Shown here in pieces: positions 18,714-26,850 of a DNA stretch of 64,000 nt. The notes beneath the pieces are model-generated. The model saw only the letters and a list, made by a program, of their open reading frames with translations, was not told the origin of the DNA and searched no databases. Origin of the DNA: Rhodoglobus sp. (GTDB taxonomy: Bacteria > Actinomycetota > Actinomycetes > Actinomycetales > Microbacteriaceae); contig JAODAV010000027.1 of the NCBI GenBank assembly GCA_025463605.1, positions 62,001 to 126,000 of the forward strand, written 5' to 3'. The position numbers were made by a program, and so were the translations under genes. Position 1 is the first letter of the stretch. Every line of letters begins with the position of its first letter.

Positions 18714-19129
18714 ATCCCTTCACACCTCAGTCGGCCGCCGAGTGGGATGCACTGCGCGCGGTCGCGAAAGAAGCGCTCACCCATGCCTATGTGCCCTACT
18801 CCCACTTCCCTGTAGGAGTCGCCGCGATAGTCGACGACGGGCGCATCATCTCGGGCGCGAACGTCGAGAACGCCTCGTACGGCCTCACCCTATGTGCAGA
18901 GTGCGCGCTGGTCTCGAGCCTGCACATGACCGGCGGGGGAAAGCTCGTCGCGTTCACGTGCGTCGACGGCCACGGCAACGCGCTCATGCCATGCGGTCGG
19001 TGCCGGCAGTTGCTGTACGAGCACTCCGCCGAAGGCATGCTGCTCGAGACCGTGTCTGGCATCAAGACGATCGACGAGGTAATTCCCGACGCGTTCGGGC
19101 CGCGCACTCTGGAGGAGTACGAAGCGTGA
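18710..19129 (+). CDS. cdd: Cytidine deaminase
   Basis: The 139-residue homotetrameric-type cytidine deaminase converts (deoxy)cytidine to (deoxy)uridine. Zinc ligands and catalytic Glu are visible: NVENASYGLTLCAECA and PCGRCRQLLYE. Tyr-Val-Pro-Tyr-Ser (AYVPYSHFPVG) is the family N-terminal motif. It starts with an ATG overlapping the permease stop by 4 nt and overlaps the next gene's GTG. It therefore sits in the same operon as the nucleoside importer and thymidine phosphorylase. Confidence 0.96.
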   Translation: MNPFTPQSAAEWDALRAVAKEALTHAYVPYSHFPVGVAAIVDDGRIISGANVENASYGLTLCAECALVSSLHMTGGGKLVAFTCVDGHGNALMPCGRCRQLLYEHSAEGMLLETVSGIKTIDEVIPDAFGPRTLEEYEA

Positions 19130-20421
19130 GCGTCGAGGCATTCGACGTCGTCGACCTCATCAAGGTGAAGCGCGACAAGGGCGTGCTCTCCACTGCGCAG
19201 ATCGACTGGCTCGTCGACGCCTACACGCGCGGCTACGTCGCCGACGAGCAGATGGCGGCCATGACCATGGCGATCTTCCTCAACGGCATGGAGCGCTCCG
19301 AGATTCGCGACCTGACGCTCGCGATGATCGCCTCGGGCGAGACCCTGTCGTTCGAGGGGCTGGGCAAGCCCACGACCGATAAGCACTCGACAGGCGGCGT
19401 CGGTGACAAGATCACCCTGCCGCTCGCTCCCCTCGTCGCATCCTTCGGCGTCGCAGTCCCGCAGCTCTCCGGCCGCGGCCTGGGACACACGGGCGGCACG
19501 CTCGACAAGCTCGAGAGCATCCCGGGGTGGCGGGCATCCCTCACCAACGACGAGTTCTACGAGCAACTGCGCACCGTCGGCGGGGTGATCTGCGCCGCCG
19601 GTTCCGGCCTGGCGCCGGCAGACGGAAAGCTCTACGCGCTACGCGACATCACGGCGACGGTAGAGGCGATCCCGCTCATCGCGTCGTCGATCATGAGCAA
19701 GAAGATCGCGGAAGGTACCGCGTCGCTCGTGCTCGACGTCAAGTTCGGCTCCGGCGCCTTCATGCAAGACCCCGCGCGCAGTCGCGAGCTCGCCGAGACC
19801 ATGGTGCAACTGGGCAAGGATGCCGGCACCAACACTGTCGCGCTCCTCACCAACATGAACGTGCCGCTCGGCCGCGCGATCGGAAACGCCAACGAGGTGC
19901 GCGAATCCGTCGAGGTGCTCGCCGGCGGCGGCCCCCCGGATGTCGTCGAACTCACCCTCGCTCTCGCGCGCGAGATGCTCGCGCTCGCCGGCCTTCCCGA
20001 CGCCGACGTCGAGGCGGCACTGCAGAACGGGCGGGCCATGGATACCTGGCGCGCGATGATCTCGGCTCAGGACGGCGACCCCGATGCCGCCCTTCCCGTC
20101 GCGAACGAGACCCACGAGGTGCTGGCCGAGCGCGACGGCATCCTCGTGGCGCAGCAGGCGCTGCCTTTCGGTATCGCCGCGTGGCGCCTCGGTGCCGGCC
20201 GCGCGCGCAAAGAGGACCCCGTGCATCACGCCGCGGGCATCGACCTGCTCGCGAAGCCCGGTGACACGGTCACGAAGGGGCAGCCGCTGTTCACGATGAA
20301 CACGGATGACCCCGCGCGCTTCGAGCGGGCGCTCGAAGCCCTCGAGGGTGCTTACCGCATCGGCGCCGCAGGCGACCCCGTCGAGGACGGCGGGCCGCTC
20401 ATCGCGAGTCGAGTCGCCTGA
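19126..20421 (+). CDS. deoA: Thymidine/pyrimidine-nucleoside phosphorylase
   Basis: The enzyme phosphorolyses thymidine or (deoxy)uridine to free base and (deoxy)ribose-1-phosphate. The 431 residues contain the phosphate-binding KHSTGGVGDKITLPLAPL, GRGLGHTGGTLDKLESIPG and the substrate lysine region IMSKKIAEGTASLVLDVK. Length and order are those of DeoA/Pdp. The GTG start overlaps cdd by 4 nt, with GGAGGAG about 11 nt upstream. Last gene of the plus-strand nucleoside operon; a strong stem-loop follows. Confidence 0.96.
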   Translation: MSVEAFDVVDLIKVKRDKGVLSTAQIDWLVDAYTRGYVADEQMAAMTMAIFLNGMERSEIRDLTLAMIASGETLSFEGLGKPTTDKHSTGGVGDKITLPLAPLVASFGVAVPQLSGRGLGHTGGTLDKLESIPGWRASLTNDEFYEQLRTVGGVICAAGSGLAPADGKLYALRDITATVEAIPLIASSIMSKKIAEGTASLVLDVKFGSGAFMQDPARSRELAETMVQLGKDAGTNTVALLTNMNVPLGRAIGNANEVRESVEVLAGGGPPDVVELTLALAREMLALAGLPDADVEAALQNGRAMDTWRAMISAQDGDPDAALPVANETHEVLAERDGILVAQQALPFGIAAWRLGAGRARKEDPVHHAAGIDLLAKPGDTVTKGQPLFTMNTDDPARFERALEALEGAYRIGAAGDPVEDGGPLIASRVA

Positions 20422-20456
20422 CTCTGCCGAGGTCGCACGTTTCGTCGTTCCGGCAG

Positions 20457-20488
20457 CGCGTCGAGCCCGAACGGGACACCTCGACGCG
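20457..20488. terminator. Bidirectional stem-loop between deoA and a nucleoside hydrolase
   Basis: CGCGTCGAG and CTCGACGCG form a perfect 9-bp stem. The loop itself contains CCCG-AA-CGGG. It lies exactly between two convergent genes and could stop transcription from both sides. Confidence 0.65.
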
Positions 20489-20491
20489 AGC

Positions 20492-21436
20492 CTAGGCGGG
20501 GTCGCCGATGCGCTCGAGCGCGTCGACGATGAGCCCCCAGAACTTCTCGTGGTCGAGGTTGCGGGCGACCTGCGTGGTGCAGTCGTCCGGCGCGGGCGCG
20601 CGGAAGTCGGCGACGGTCATGCCGAGCGTGAGGGTTCCGCTGAGCTCGACGTCGAGCGGTACCCGCACCACCTCCATGACGGTGGAGTCGATGACGAAGG
20701 CGACCGCACAGGGGTCGTGAACGGGCGGGTGGTCGAACCCCTGCGCATCCTTGTAGGTCTCGCCGAAGAATTCGAGCAGCTCGCCGACGAAGCGAGCTGG
20801 CCCGGTGCCGACGGCCGCGATCGCAGCGGCGACGGCGGGCGTTGCGAGTGCCTCGTGAGTGAGGTCGAGGCCGACCATGGTGAGCGGCCACGGCTCGTTG
20901 AACACGATGTGGGCGGCTTCGGGGTCGATGACGATGTTGAACTCGGATGTCGCGCTCCAGTTGCCGACATTCACCCCACCCCCCATGAGCACGATCTGCT
21001 TCACGCGTGAGACGATGCGCGGCTCTTTGCGAACGGCCATGGCGATGTTGGTGAGCGCGCCGGTCGGCACGAGCGTGATCTCGCCGGGTTGCGATGCCAT
21101 GACGGTGTCGATGATGAAGTCGACAGCGTGTCTGGGGTCGAGTGACAGTGTGGGCGAAGGCAGCACGGGGCCGTCGAGCCCCGACTCCCCGTGGATCGAT
21201 TCAGCGACCTCGACTTGCCGCACGAGCGGGCGGTGGGCGCCGCGAGCGAAAGGCACCCCGGTGATTCCGGCGACGCGGGCGATGGCGAGCGCGTTGCGAG
21301 TGACCTTGTCGATGGTCTGGTTGCCCATGACGGTCGTCACGCCCACGAGGTCGATCTCGGGGCTGCCCCACGCGAGCAGGATCGCGATCGCGTCGTCGTG
21401 GCCGGGGTCGCAATCCAGGATGATTTTCGTCGCCAT
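20492..21436 (-). CDS. Inosine-uridine preferring nucleoside hydrolase
   Basis: This 314-residue nucleoside hydrolase cleaves the N-glycosidic bond of ribonucleosides to base plus ribose. The calcium-binding N-terminus ILDCDPGHDDAIAILLA (DxDxxxDD) and VLMGGGVNVGN, then EFNIVIDPEAA are diagnostic. HDPCAVAFVID carries the C-terminal Asp ligand. I start at the ATG at 21436, which lies 6 nt after a TACGAT hexamer; the upstream in-frame codons lie inside the promoter and operator. It is divergent from the SAHase-like gene across a 47-nt shared control region. Confidence 0.93.
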   Translation of the reverse strand: MATKIILDCDPGHDDAIAILLAWGSPEIDLVGVTTVMGNQTIDKVTRNALAIARVAGITGVPFARGAHRPLVRQVEVAESIHGESGLDGPVLPSPTLSLDPRHAVDFIIDTVMASQPGEITLVPTGALTNIAMAVRKEPRIVSRVKQIVLMGGGVNVGNWSATSEFNIVIDPEAAHIVFNEPWPLTMVGLDLTHEALATPAVAAAIAAVGTGPARFVGELLEFFGETYKDAQGFDHPPVHDPCAVAFVIDSTVMEVVRVPLDVELSGTLTLGMTVADFRAPAPDDCTTQVARNLDHEKFWGLIVDALERIGDPA

Positions 21437-21442
21437 TCGCTC

Positions 21443-21448
21443 ATCGTA
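21443..21448 (-). promoter_or_regulatory. Leaderless -10 hexamer of the nucleoside hydrolase
   Basis: TACGAT on the minus strand ends 6 nt before the ATG at 21436. Its upstream edge touches the left arm of the palindrome at 21448-21468. Confidence 0.6.
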
Positions 21449-21468
21449 TATGAAAGTCACGTTCATAT
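21448..21468. promoter_or_regulatory. Operator palindrome between two divergent leaderless promoters
   Basis: ATATGAA and TTCATAT form perfect 7-nt arms around a 7-nt spacer. The inner part, TGAAAGTCACGTTCA, has the 15-bp pseudo-palindrome size known for IclR-family operators, and an IclR gene lies 1.2 kb away in the plus-strand operon. It covers the expected -35 zones of both promoters, so a bound regulator could block both. Confidence 0.65.
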
Positions 21469-21471
21469 GTG

Positions 21472-21477
21472 TAGAGT
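21472..21477 (+). promoter_or_regulatory. Leaderless -10 hexamer of the SAHase-like gene
   Basis: TAGAGT is followed by 6 nt and the ATG at 21484. No Shine-Dalgarno sequence is present. The predicted -35 position falls inside the palindrome. Confidence 0.6.
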
Positions 21478-21483
21478 TCCGGC

Positions 21484-22656
21484 ATGAACTCTGAACTCGC
21501 CTCCCGCGGCGCGGCCCGTGTCGAATGGATCAGATCGCGGATGCCGCTGCTCGCCGCAACCCGTGAGCAGTTCGCCGCGTCCCGGCCCTTCGCCGAACAC
21601 CGAATCGGCATGTCCCTGCACCTCGAGCCGAAGACCGCCGTGCTCCTGGAGACTCTCGCGGCCGGCGGAGCGGAGCTCGTGGCGACGGGAAACCACGGTT
21701 CCACCCAAGACGACATCGTGGCGTTCCTGCGCGGGCAGGGCATGACGGTGTTCGGCTCGCGCGACGATACGCTCGAGCAGCATCACGAGAACGTGCAGGC
21801 CGTGATCGACTCGAGCCCGCGCATCCTGCTCGACAACGGAGCCGACCTCGCGGCTGGAGTGATCGCGTCGGGCGCGAAAGTGATCGGCGGCACCGAGGAG
21901 ACCACGTCGGGCGGCAATCGGCTGCGCGGCGAGTTCGCCGGGCGAGTGCCGTTCCCGGTGATCGTGATCAACGACAGCCTGCTCAAGGCGATCGGCGAGA
22001 ACAAGCACGCGGTCGGCCAGTCGGTGGTGGAGAGCTTCATGCGCATCACCAACCTCATGGTCAACGGCAAGCGCTTCGTGGTCGCCGGCTACGGCTGGTG
22101 CGGCCGCGGCGTCGCCCAGTACCTGCGCGCCCTGGGCGGCAAGGTCGCGGTCGTGGAGGTCGACGAGATCAAGGCGTTCGAGGCGGCGATGGATGGGTTC
22201 CGCGTCGGCTCGCTCGACGAACTGGCGGAATGGGGTGAGGTGTTCATCACCGCGACCGGGCAGCCGGGCATCCTGACCGCCCCCTTCTTCGAGCGCGTTG
22301 CGAACGGGGCGGTGCTCGCGAACTGCGGGCACTTCCCGTGGGAGATCGACGTCGAGGCGCTGCACAGCATGGCCGAGGCGCGCGTGCAGCTCGACGATGC
22401 GATCGAGCGCATCGACCTGCCGGGCGGCCGGAGCGTCGTGCTCATCGCCGACGGTCGCATGATGAATCTCGCCGGTCGCGAGCCGAAGGGCAACTCGCTG
22501 GAGTCGATGGACCTCGGCTTTCTGCTGCAGTCGCTCTCACTCGAGCGCGTCGCCACCGCCGCCGAGACGCTGCGGCCGGGAGCCCAGCCGGTTCCCGACG
22601 ACATCGACCGCGAAATCGCCCGAAGGATGCTCGCCGCCATGGCCGCGAACCGCTGA
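21484..22656 (+). CDS. Adenosylhomocysteinase-like NAD-dependent hydrolase (divergent paralogue)
   Basis: The 390-residue protein is shorter than classical SAH hydrolase (about 430-490). Retained: a His in SLHLEPKTAVLLETL, the Asp in ILLDNGADL, Glu in GGTEETTSGG, Lys in NDSLLKAIGEN, the NAD motif VAGYGWCGRGVAQYLR and NCGHFPWEID. Changed: the usual CN-x-FSTQDH segment reads GNHGSTQDD, the usual Asp four after the Lys is Glu, and the NL-x-x-A-x-GHP substrate gate is replaced by NLAGREPKGNSLESMDLGFL, so the GHP His is missing. The C-terminal dimer tail with the NAD-binding Lys/Tyr is also absent. It may act on another nucleoside or thioether. Operon with IclR and next to adenosine deaminase. Confidence 0.8.
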   Translation: MNSELASRGAARVEWIRSRMPLLAATREQFAASRPFAEHRIGMSLHLEPKTAVLLETLAAGGAELVATGNHGSTQDDIVAFLRGQGMTVFGSRDDTLEQHHENVQAVIDSSPRILLDNGADLAAGVIASGAKVIGGTEETTSGGNRLRGEFAGRVPFPVIVINDSLLKAIGENKHAVGQSVVESFMRITNLMVNGKRFVVAGYGWCGRGVAQYLRALGGKVAVVEVDEIKAFEAAMDGFRVGSLDELAEWGEVFITATGQPGILTAPFFERVANGAVLANCGHFPWEIDVEALHSMAEARVQLDDAIERIDLPGGRSVVLIADGRMMNLAGREPKGNSLESMDLGFLLQSLSLERVATAAETLRPGAQPVPDDIDREIARRMLAAMAANR

Positions 22657-23315
22657 TGGCCGACGGTCCGGAGTACGCGGCCCCTGCCCTCGAGAAGGGG
22701 CTCGACATCCTCGAGTTGCTCGCCGGCGAGGCCGGCGGGCTCAGCCAGTCGGAGATCGCGGAGGCGACCGGACGCAGCGTGGGACAGATCTTCCGCGTGC
22801 TCGCCACACTCGAGCGGCGCGGGTACGTGTCGCGCGACCGCCAGTCGGGCATCTACGCCTTCTCGATGAAGACCTTCGATCTCGCCCATCGGCACCCGCC
22901 GCTGCGCGGGCTCATCGCGATCGCGACACCGCCGATGCGCGATCTCGCCGACCGCGTGCGCCAGTCCTGCAACCTGAGCGTTCTGGATGCGGGCCGGGTG
23001 CGCGTGATCGCGCAGGTCGAGTCGCCCGCCGACTTCGGCTACCGCGTGCGGGTGGGCGCGGTGTTCGCCGTCGAGTCGACGGCGACGGGGGCGGTACTCA
23101 CGGGTGACAGCAGCGCCCAGCCGATCGTGCGGCCGGACGCGTTGCAGGCGGGCATCCTCGACATCGTCGTTGCGGTGCGCGACGGTGGGCGAACCGTGGC
23201 GGCGCTCACGCTGCCGTATGTGGCGACGACCTTCAGCGAGGTGGACGCCGACGCCGTGCTTGCCGCGGCGGTGGAGACCGCGTCCGAGATCTCCTTGAGG
23301 CTCCGGCCCGAGTAA
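22656..23315 (+). CDS. IclR-family transcriptional regulator
   Basis: This 219-residue regulator has an N-terminal winged helix (ALEKGLDILELLAGEAGGLS, then QSEIAEATGRSVGQIFRVLATLERRGYV) and a C-terminal effector-binding domain of IclR type, with the family's small-molecule pocket region NLSVLDAGRVRVIAQVES. It is translated from TGATG, one nt shared with the SAHase-like gene. It probably controls the divergent promoters at 21.44-21.48 kb and perhaps add. The effector would be a nucleoside-derived molecule (inference from context). Confidence 0.92.
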   Translation: MADGPEYAAPALEKGLDILELLAGEAGGLSQSEIAEATGRSVGQIFRVLATLERRGYVSRDRQSGIYAFSMKTFDLAHRHPPLRGLIAIATPPMRDLADRVRQSCNLSVLDAGRVRVIAQVESPADFGYRVRVGAVFAVESTATGAVLTGDSSAQPIVRPDALQAGILDIVVAVRDGGRTVAALTLPYVATTFSEVDADAVLAAAVETASEISLRLRPE

Positions 23316-23328
23316 CAGGTTCACCCGA

Positions 23329-23334
23329 TAGATT
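23329..23334 (+). promoter_or_regulatory. Leaderless -10 hexamer of add
   Basis: TAGATT is followed by 6 nt and the ATG at 23341. It gives add and the PTS genes a promoter of their own after iclR. Confidence 0.6.
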
Positions 23335-23340
23335 TGTCGC

Positions 23341-24462
23341 ATGAGCGCCGCTGTCGAGGACTACCTAATGCCCGGGGGTGGGGCCAGTATCACGGCGCTT
23401 CCCAAGATCTCGCTGCACGACCACCTCGACGGCGGTCTGCGGCCGCAGACGATCATCGAGCTCGCCGACGCGATCGGCCTGGACATTCCCGCGAAGGATG
23501 CCGCGAGCCTCGGCACCTGGTTCGCCGAGCAATCCGACTCAGGTTCCCTCGTCGAGTACCTCAAGACCTTCGACATCACGACCGCCGTCATGCAGACCCA
23601 CGAGGGGCTTGCGCGGGTCGCGCGCGAGTTCGTTCAGGATCTGGGCGCCGACGGCGTCATCTACGGCGAGATCCGATGGGCTCCCGAGCAGCATCTCACG
23701 CGCGGTCTCAGCCTCGACCAGGCGGTCGAGGCGGTGCAGGAGGGGTTGGATGCCGGCGTCGATGACGTGAACGCGTCCGGCCGAGGCATCCGGGTCGGCC
23801 AGCTCGTGAGCGCGATGCGTCATGCCAACCGCGGACTCGAGATCGCAGAGCTCGCCGTGCGGCACCGCAGCCGTGGAGTCGTCGGTTTCGACATCGCGGG
23901 TGCGGAGGCGGGGTTCCCCGCGAGCAATCTGCGCGAGGCGTTCGACTACCTCGCCCACAACTACCTGCCGACGACTGTGCATGCGGGCGAGGCGGACGGC
24001 GTCGATAGCATCCGCGGCGCACTGTTCGACGGCCGCGCCCTGCGTCTCGGGCACGGCGTGCGACTCGCGGAGGATGTCATGACGGCCCGTGAAGACGAGG
24101 AGAACACGTACGTGACCCTCGGTCCCGTGGCCCAGTGGGTGAAGGACCGGGAGATCGCTCTCGAGCTCTCCCCGAGTTCCAACCTCCAGACGGGTGCCAT
24201 CGAGCAGTGGGGCGACGAGCTCATCGACCACCCCTTCGACCTGCTTTACCAGCTCGGCTTCCGCGTGACGGTCAACACCGACAACCGCCTCATGAGTGCG
24301 ACGACCCTCAGCCGCGAGCTCTCCCTTCTCGTCGAGACCTTCGACTACGACCTCACCGATCTCGCGGTGTTCCAGCTCAACGCGGCCGCCGCGAGCTTCC
24401 TGCCGCTCGAGGATCGCGAAGAACTCGCCGACGCGATCACCGCCGGTTTCGAACAGGCCTGA
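23341..24462 (+). CDS. add: Adenosine deaminase
   Basis: The enzyme hydrolyses (deoxy)adenosine to (deoxy)inosine. The 373-residue TIM-barrel protein shows zinc ligands His26 and His28 in LHDHLDGGL, a further His in TVHAGEADGV, the catalytic His in LRLGHGVRLAED and the metal Asp in VNTDNRLMS. The last motif has Asn where many homologues have a second Asp; I believe this variant is common in actinobacterial enzymes. Its product would be a substrate for the PNP at 26.8-27.7 kb. The PTS IIA gene starts 3 nt after its stop. Confidence 0.94.
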   Translation: MSAAVEDYLMPGGGASITALPKISLHDHLDGGLRPQTIIELADAIGLDIPAKDAASLGTWFAEQSDSGSLVEYLKTFDITTAVMQTHEGLARVAREFVQDLGADGVIYGEIRWAPEQHLTRGLSLDQAVEAVQEGLDAGVDDVNASGRGIRVGQLVSAMRHANRGLEIAELAVRHRSRGVVGFDIAGAEAGFPASNLREAFDYLAHNYLPTTVHAGEADGVDSIRGALFDGRALRLGHGVRLAEDVMTAREDEENTYVTLGPVAQWVKDREIALELSPSSNLQTGAIEQWGDELIDHPFDLLYQLGFRVTVNTDNRLMSATTLSRELSLLVETFDYDLTDLAVFQLNAAAASFLPLEDREELADAITAGFEQA

Positions 24463-24464
24463 GG

Positions 24465-24911
24465 ATGCCGCTGCCGCCGCTGCCCGAAAGCGCCATCGTC
24501 ATCGCTGCGCAAGCGGTGGACTGGCGGGCCGCGGTGACACTCGCGGGCGACGCGCTCGCGCGCTCGGGTGCCGCGCGGCCGGAGTACGCGCACGAGATGA
24601 TCCGCATGATCGAGGAGCACGGCCCCTACGTGGTGATCGCTCCCGGTCTCGCTCTCGCTCACGCGCGTCCGGGCCCCGAAGTGCTCGCCGACGGCCTGTC
24701 GATCGTGACACTAGCGACCCCGGTTAGTTTCGGGCATCCGCACAACGACCCGGTGAATGTCGTGCTCGGGCTCGCGGTGGTCGCCCCGGGTGAGCATCTC
24801 GCCGCCGTCGCGGCGCTCGCCAACGTCTTCAACGATTCGCACGCGATCGAGGAACTCGCTGCGGCGACGACGCCGGCGCAAGTGCGGGAGATCATGGGGG
24901 TGGCGGCGTGA
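24465..24911 (+). CDS. PTS EIIA component, ascorbate (SgaA/UlaC) type
   Basis: This 148-residue EIIA of the mannitol/ascorbate fold takes phosphate from HPr and passes it to EIIB. The phosphohistidine is His66 in VVIAPGLALAHARPGPE, the exact UlaC-type motif. The C-terminal LANVFNDSHAIEELAAATTP is also family-like. The start is the ATG just after the add stop; the frame further upstream belongs to add. It overlaps the IIB gene by 4 nt. Position behind adenosine deaminase suggests a nucleoside-related substrate and not ascorbate itself. Confidence 0.92.
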   Translation: MPLPPLPESAIVIAAQAVDWRAAVTLAGDALARSGAARPEYAHEMIRMIEEHGPYVVIAPGLALAHARPGPEVLADGLSIVTLATPVSFGHPHNDPVNVVLGLAVVAPGEHLAAVAALANVFNDSHAIEELAAATTPAQVREIMGVAA

Positions 24912-25180
24912 AGATCGTGACCATTTGCGGTGCGGGCATCGGCAGTTCGGGCATCCTCAAGGTCAATGCCGAGCGCGTGCTGCGCAAACTCGACATCCAG
25001 GCGACGGTCGTCGCGGCAGACATCGAGTCGATCCAGGAGGTCGCGGCCGACGCACAGGTGATCCTCACATCGGCCGAATTCGTGGATGCGATCGGCGCCA
25101 CCTTCGCCGACGTGATCGTGGTCGACAACTACTTCGACACGGCCGAGCTCACGACGAAGCTCGAGGCGGCGCTGGGCTAA
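24908..25180 (+). CDS. PTS EIIB component, ascorbate (SgaB/UlaB) type
   Basis: The 90-residue cytoplasmic EIIB starts VKIVTICGAGIGSSGILKVN, with the phosphocysteine at residue 7 in the CGxGxGSS loop typical of lactose/ascorbate-type IIB. It is the right length for a free-standing domain. The expected next gene, an integral-membrane IIC (UlaA type), is missing: the following gene runs the other way and is a phosphosugar mutase. The pair must either use a IIC coded elsewhere or act in regulation. Confidence 0.93.
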   Translation: MKIVTICGAGIGSSGILKVNAERVLRKLDIQATVVAADIESIQEVAADAQVILTSAEFVDAIGATFADVIVVDNYFDTAELTTKLEAALG

Positions 25181-25194
25181 CCTCGCGCCGATTC

Positions 25195-26850
25195 CTACTC
25201 GAGCAGCGCCCGCATCCCTGCGTCGAGTTCCGCGACCACGGCGGAGGCCGCCGCGACGCGTTCCGCCGCGGAGCCGTCGGTCGACGACGCGTCGATGTAG
25301 ACCTTGAGCTTCGGCTCGGTGCCGCTGGGCCGAACGATGACGCGCGCGCCGCCCACGAGATGGAATCTCAGGATATCGCCCGCCGGGTACTGCTCGAAGC
25401 CGTCGATGAAGTCGTCGATGCTCTCCACCGCGATGGCGCCGATGGCGGCCGGCGCGTCAGCGCGCAGGCGGGCCATCATGCGGCCGATGTCGGCGAGGTC
25501 GTCGACGCGCAGCGAGATCTGCCCCGACGCGAATGCTCCGAACCGGTCCGCGAAGTCGAGCAGGTGATCGTCGATCGTCTTGCCCGCGGCTGTGAGTTCG
25601 GAGGCGAGCGAGAGGAAGTCGACCGCCGCCGAAATGCCATCCTTGTCGCGCACCTTCTCCGGATCCACGAGGTAGCCGAGCGCCTCCTCGTATCCGTACA
25701 CGATGCCGGGCGCGCGCGAAATCCATTTGAAGCCCGTGAGCGTGTCCTCGTAGTTCAGCGCGTACCAACGGGCGATTTCGCGAAGCGCGGGCGACGAGAC
25801 GATGGATGCCGCGAGCGTCCCCTCCCCGTCGGCGCGCTGGGCGGCGCGCCACCCGAGAAGGTACCCGACCTCGTTGCCGCTCAACCGGCGCCACGAGCCG
25901 TCGGCCGAGGGAACGGCCACGGCGAGGCGGTCCGCATCAGGGTCGTTCGCGATCGCGAGGTGCGCTCCGACCGAGGCGGCCCGCGCGAACGTGAGGTCCA
26001 TGGCGCCGGGCTCCTCGGGGTTGGGGAACGCGACCGTGGGGAACGCAGCATCCGGCTCGATCTGCTCGGTGACGAGGGCCGGCTCCGGGAAGCCAGCCGC
26101 AGCGAATACCTTCTGCGCCGTCTCCCATCCGACCCCGTGCATCGCCGTGTAGGCGAACGAAACCGGCGCCGGTGCGTGACCGAGCGCCGCGGTACGGCGC
26201 ACGTACTCGTCGACGACCCCGTCGTCGGTGATCACGAAATCGGTCGAGCGCGGCAGATCGCTGATCGAGCCGGTCGCTATCCGCGCGATCTCCGCAGCGA
26301 TCTCACCGTCGGCGGGTGGAACGATCTGCGAGCCGTTGTCTTCGCCGCCGAGGTAGACCTTGTACCCGTTGTCGCGTGCCGGGTTGTGACTGGCCGTCAC
26401 CATGACACCGGCGCTCGCGGGCAGGTGCCGCACGGCGAAGGCCAGCACGGGCGTGGGCAGGTGCCGCGGCAGCAGTGTCGCGCGCACGCCCGCGCCGGCC
26501 ATGATCGTGGCGGTGTCGCGCGCGAACACCTCCGAGTTGGTGCGGCCGTCGTAGCCGATCACCACGCTGGGACTCTCGTTGCGAGCCATCAGGTAGGCAG
26601 CGAGCCCTGCAGCCGCCTGGCACACGAGCACGCGATTCATACGGTTGGGACCGGCGCCCAGCTCGCCGCGCAGCCCGGCGGTGCCGAACTCGAGGCGGGC
26701 CGCGAAGCGGTCGGCGAGCCCCGCGATAGCGGTCTCGTCGCCGGCCTCGGCACCCGCGATGAGCTCGTCGAGCTCGGCACGCGTGATCTCATCCGGGTCC
26801 TGGTCGCGCCAGGCACGCGCCTGAGCGAGCAGGGTCGGCAGTTCGCTCAC
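25195..26850 (-). CDS. Alpha-D-phosphohexomutase family, PGM2/phosphopentomutase-like
   Basis: This 551-residue phosphosugar mutase has the phosphoserine loop MVTASHNPARDNGYKVYLGG, the metal loop NDPDADRLAVAV and the sugar loop TGFKWISRAPG, and a C-terminal phosphate-binding RPSGTEPKLKVYID. The length and GFKWI loop match the PGM2 group, which includes phosphopentomutases. It overlaps the purine nucleoside phosphorylase gene by 4 nt, so turning ribose-1-phosphate into ribose-5-phosphate is the most sensible role. Phosphoglucomutase or phosphomannomutase activity remains possible. Confidence 0.9.
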   Translation of the reverse strand: MSELPTLLAQARAWRDQDPDEITRAELDELIAGAEAGDETAIAGLADRFAARLEFGTAGLRGELGAGPNRMNRVLVCQAAAGLAAYLMARNESPSVVIGYDGRTNSEVFARDTATIMAGAGVRATLLPRHLPTPVLAFAVRHLPASAGVMVTASHNPARDNGYKVYLGGEDNGSQIVPPADGEIAAEIARIATGSISDLPRSTDFVITDDGVVDEYVRRTAALGHAPAPVSFAYTAMHGVGWETAQKVFAAAGFPEPALVTEQIEPDAAFPTVAFPNPEEPGAMDLTFARAASVGAHLAIANDPDADRLAVAVPSADGSWRRLSGNEVGYLLGWRAAQRADGEGTLAASIVSSPALREIARWYALNYEDTLTGFKWISRAPGIVYGYEEALGYLVDPEKVRDKDGISAAVDFLSLASELTAAGKTIDDHLLDFADRFGAFASGQISLRVDDLADIGRMMARLRADAPAAIGAIAVESIDDFIDGFEQYPAGDILRFHLVGGARVIVRPSGTEPKLKVYIDASSTDGSAAERVAAASAVVAELDAGMRALLE

